Assembly: GCA_947464515.1 (NCBI GenBank)
Contig: CANHXF010000083.1
Span: forward strand, 1-7,179
Direction of reading: 5' to 3'
DNA length: 7,179 bases
From: Flavobacteriales bacterium
GTDB taxonomy: Bacteria > Bacteroidota > Bacteroidia > NS11-12g > UBA955
The notes below the pieces were generated by a model, which made no database searches, was not told the DNA's origin, and saw nothing but the letters and a program-made list of their open reading frames with translations. This document shows, in pieces, positions 6,703 through 7,179 of the stretch. Numbering within the stretch: position 1 is the stretch's first letter; each line of letters begins with the position of its first letter. A program made the translations under genes and the position numbers.

Positions 6703-7019
6703 GGCTTCTTCGTTTGCTTAGGTGCGCGTTTATTGATTAAAATGCCGGCATCTTGCAATTTCCTCCCCAAAGGATCTGCGGCGGCAACCATGGTTAAATC
6801 TTTTTCTAACCCCAATACAAAAAGCACTTGCAAATAGCTGCCAATAGCCACGGTGGGACTGCCTTGTTCGATATTATAAATGGTTTTCCTGCCGAGGCCT
6901 GTACGCTCAGCAATTTGCTCTGCACTCAATTTTCGGCGCAAGCGAGCCAATTGAAGATGTTCGCCTAGATCTTTTAAAATCTTCAAGTTTTTTGGTAATA
7001 TGGCAGGCGGGGTCTTCAT
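6699..7019 (-). CDS. hipB: HipB-type antitoxin, XRE/Cro helix-turn-helix repressor
   Basis: This is a 106-residue DNA-binding antitoxin that should bind HipA and repress the hipBA operon. The helix-turn-helix spans about 19-65. LGEHLQLARLRRKLS forms the first helix, AEQIAERTG (33-41) the second and GRKTIYNIEQG (43-53) the recognition helix, followed by an AIGSYLQVLFVLGLE helical region. A basic tail (NKRAPKQTKKP) extends past the domain. The ATG at 7019 is the only sensible start: it directly abuts the promoter and operator region, and the outer base pair of the upstream inverted repeat falls on this codon. hipB comes first and overlaps hipA by 4 bp, the usual antitoxin-first order that favours an excess of antitoxin. 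Assignment to HipB rather than another XRE antitoxin rests mainly on the hipA partner. Confidence 0.9.
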   Translation of the reverse strand: MKTPPAILPKNLKILKDLGEHLQLARLRRKLSAEQIAERTGLGRKTIYNIEQGSPTVAIGSYLQVLFVLGLEKDLTMVAAADPLGRKLQDAGILINKRAPKQTKKP

Positions 7020-7078
7020 ATAACTTGTCTTATAAAGTACAAATATAATATATAAAACCCTTTTTATGACAAGTTATA
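7019..7078 (-). promoter_or_regulatory. Probable paired HipB operator (long inverted repeat)
   Basis: Two arms, 7019-7037 and 7060-7078, are inverted copies: 17 of 19 positions pair, with a 22-base A/T-rich centre. The core, ATAACTTGTC (7020-7029) against GACAAGTTAT (7068-7077), is perfect. The arm next to hipB is itself a small palindrome, TATAA-N6-TTATA (7019-7034), the kind of half-site pair an XRE dimer binds; the distal arm is a weaker version. The arm centres are about 44 bp apart, roughly four helical turns, so two dimers would lie on one face of the DNA. The near arm overlaps the hipB start codon. E. coli HipB likewise binds several palindromic operators in its own promoter; the motif here is different. 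Confidence 0.72.
7040..7072 (-). promoter_or_regulatory. Predicted hipBA promoter (Bacteroidota type)
   Basis: On the minus strand TATATTTG (plus-strand 7040-7047) matches the Bacteroidota -7 box TAnnTTTG exactly. A TTG at 7070-7072 lies 22 bases upstream, within the range accepted for the -33 element in Flavobacterium-type promoters. Transcription would start around 7033-7037, leaving a leader of roughly 15 bases before the hipB ATG. The -7 box sits in the centre of the inverted repeat and the -33 TTG lies in its distal arm, so bound HipB should exclude RNA polymerase. The match is good, but the region is A/T-rich and the start site is inferred. Confidence 0.55.
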
Positions 7079-7107
7079 CTATTCCCATCATGCAAATAGC
7101 ACGAAAT

Positions 7108-7179
7108 CTACTCCACCATCCACTTCAACAACTTCCCCGCGCCCTCCACTTCAATGAAGTAGATGCCTGCAGATGGTGC
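7108..7179 (-). CDS. C-terminal end of a probable T9SS type A sorting-domain protein (partial)
   Basis: The last 23 codons of a gene enter from the right edge and end at TAG (7108-7110). The peptide reads APSAGIYFIEVEGAG, then KLLKWMVE. A Gly-Ile-Tyr-Phe followed by alternating hydrophobics, a turn, and a Lys-rich final strand ending at the terminus is the usual finish of the type IX secretion C-terminal sorting domain, which directs Bacteroidota proteins across the outer membrane. The cargo domain is outside the window. The fragment is short, so this is pattern recognition and not a firm domain hit. The gene lies 88 bp upstream of hipB on the same strand, with no obvious terminator between them. 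Confidence 0.6.
   Translation of the reverse strand, partial: APSAGIYFIEVEGAGKLLKWMVE

Noticed and set aside
6017..6740. Plus-strand open frames opposite hipA (6017-6520 and 6378-6740)
   Set aside because: They are antisense to a hipA gene with all its kinase motifs, and the peptides show no recognisable features.
1968..7019. Reading parE and hipBA as one toxin-antitoxin system
   Set aside because: The parE gene is the topoisomerase IV subunit, not the RelE/ParE-type toxin. It is on the opposite strand from hipBA and separated from it by another gene.
7132..7147. Short palindrome acttcaatgaagt near the right edge
   Set aside because: It lies in the coding sequence for the probable T9SS tail (TACTTCATTGAAGTG encodes YFIEV), so it is likely a chance match.
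7090..7179. Plus-strand open frame starting at ATG 7090 and running off the right edge
   Set aside because: The minus strand here reads as a plausible T9SS C-terminal tail ending at a stop, while the plus-strand peptide (MQIARNLLHHPLQ...) has no recognisable pattern.

Overview
The window looks like chromosomal DNA from a member of the Bacteroidota. Four signs point that way: a topoisomerase IV subunit B of the Bacteroidota type, a terminal gene fragment that looks like the tail of a type IX secretion (Por/T9SS) sorting domain, an exact Bacteroidota-type -7 promoter box (TAnnTTTG) ahead of the hipBA pair, and almost no Shine-Dalgarno-like spacing before starts. I would not name a genus.

Layout. 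(1) About 1-1895, minus strand: a short operon reading right to left. It encodes a small lipoprotein with a TPR-like helical region and an Ala/Gly/Ser/Lys repeat tail, then moaA (GTP 3',8-cyclase), then the N-terminus of moeA. The moeA frame stops after about 72 codons, at the point where the DNA becomes an imperfect 9-bp tandem repeat that runs off the left edge. (2) 1896-1967: a 72-bp divergent intergenic region. (3) 1968-5336, plus strand: parE (DNA topoisomerase IV subunit B), followed 6 bp later by a 487-residue polytopic membrane protein of unknown function. (4) 5337-5424: a short convergent gap, mostly filled by a near-identical copy of an internal piece of the neighbouring hipA. (5) 5425-7019, minus strand: a complete hipB-hipA toxin-antitoxin pair with a 4-bp ATGA overlap. 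Its promoter lies inside a long inverted repeat (7019-7078) that looks like a paired HipB operator. (6) 7108-7179, minus strand: the last 23 codons of a probable T9SS cargo protein.

How the genes fit together. MoaA and MoeA act at the first and last stages of molybdenum cofactor synthesis. The lipoprotein is translationally coupled to moaA but has no obvious Moco role. ParE supplies the ATPase/TOPRIM subunit of topoisomerase IV; its partner ParC is not in the window. HipBA is probably an acquired module, and the hipA-derived fragment at the 3' end of the membrane-protein gene is a likely scar of local rearrangement.

I see no wholly new system. The most noteworthy items are the hipA fragment, whose repeat includes the stop codon of the neighbouring gene; the symmetrical operator around the hipBA promoter; and the moeA frame that ends in a tandem repeat.
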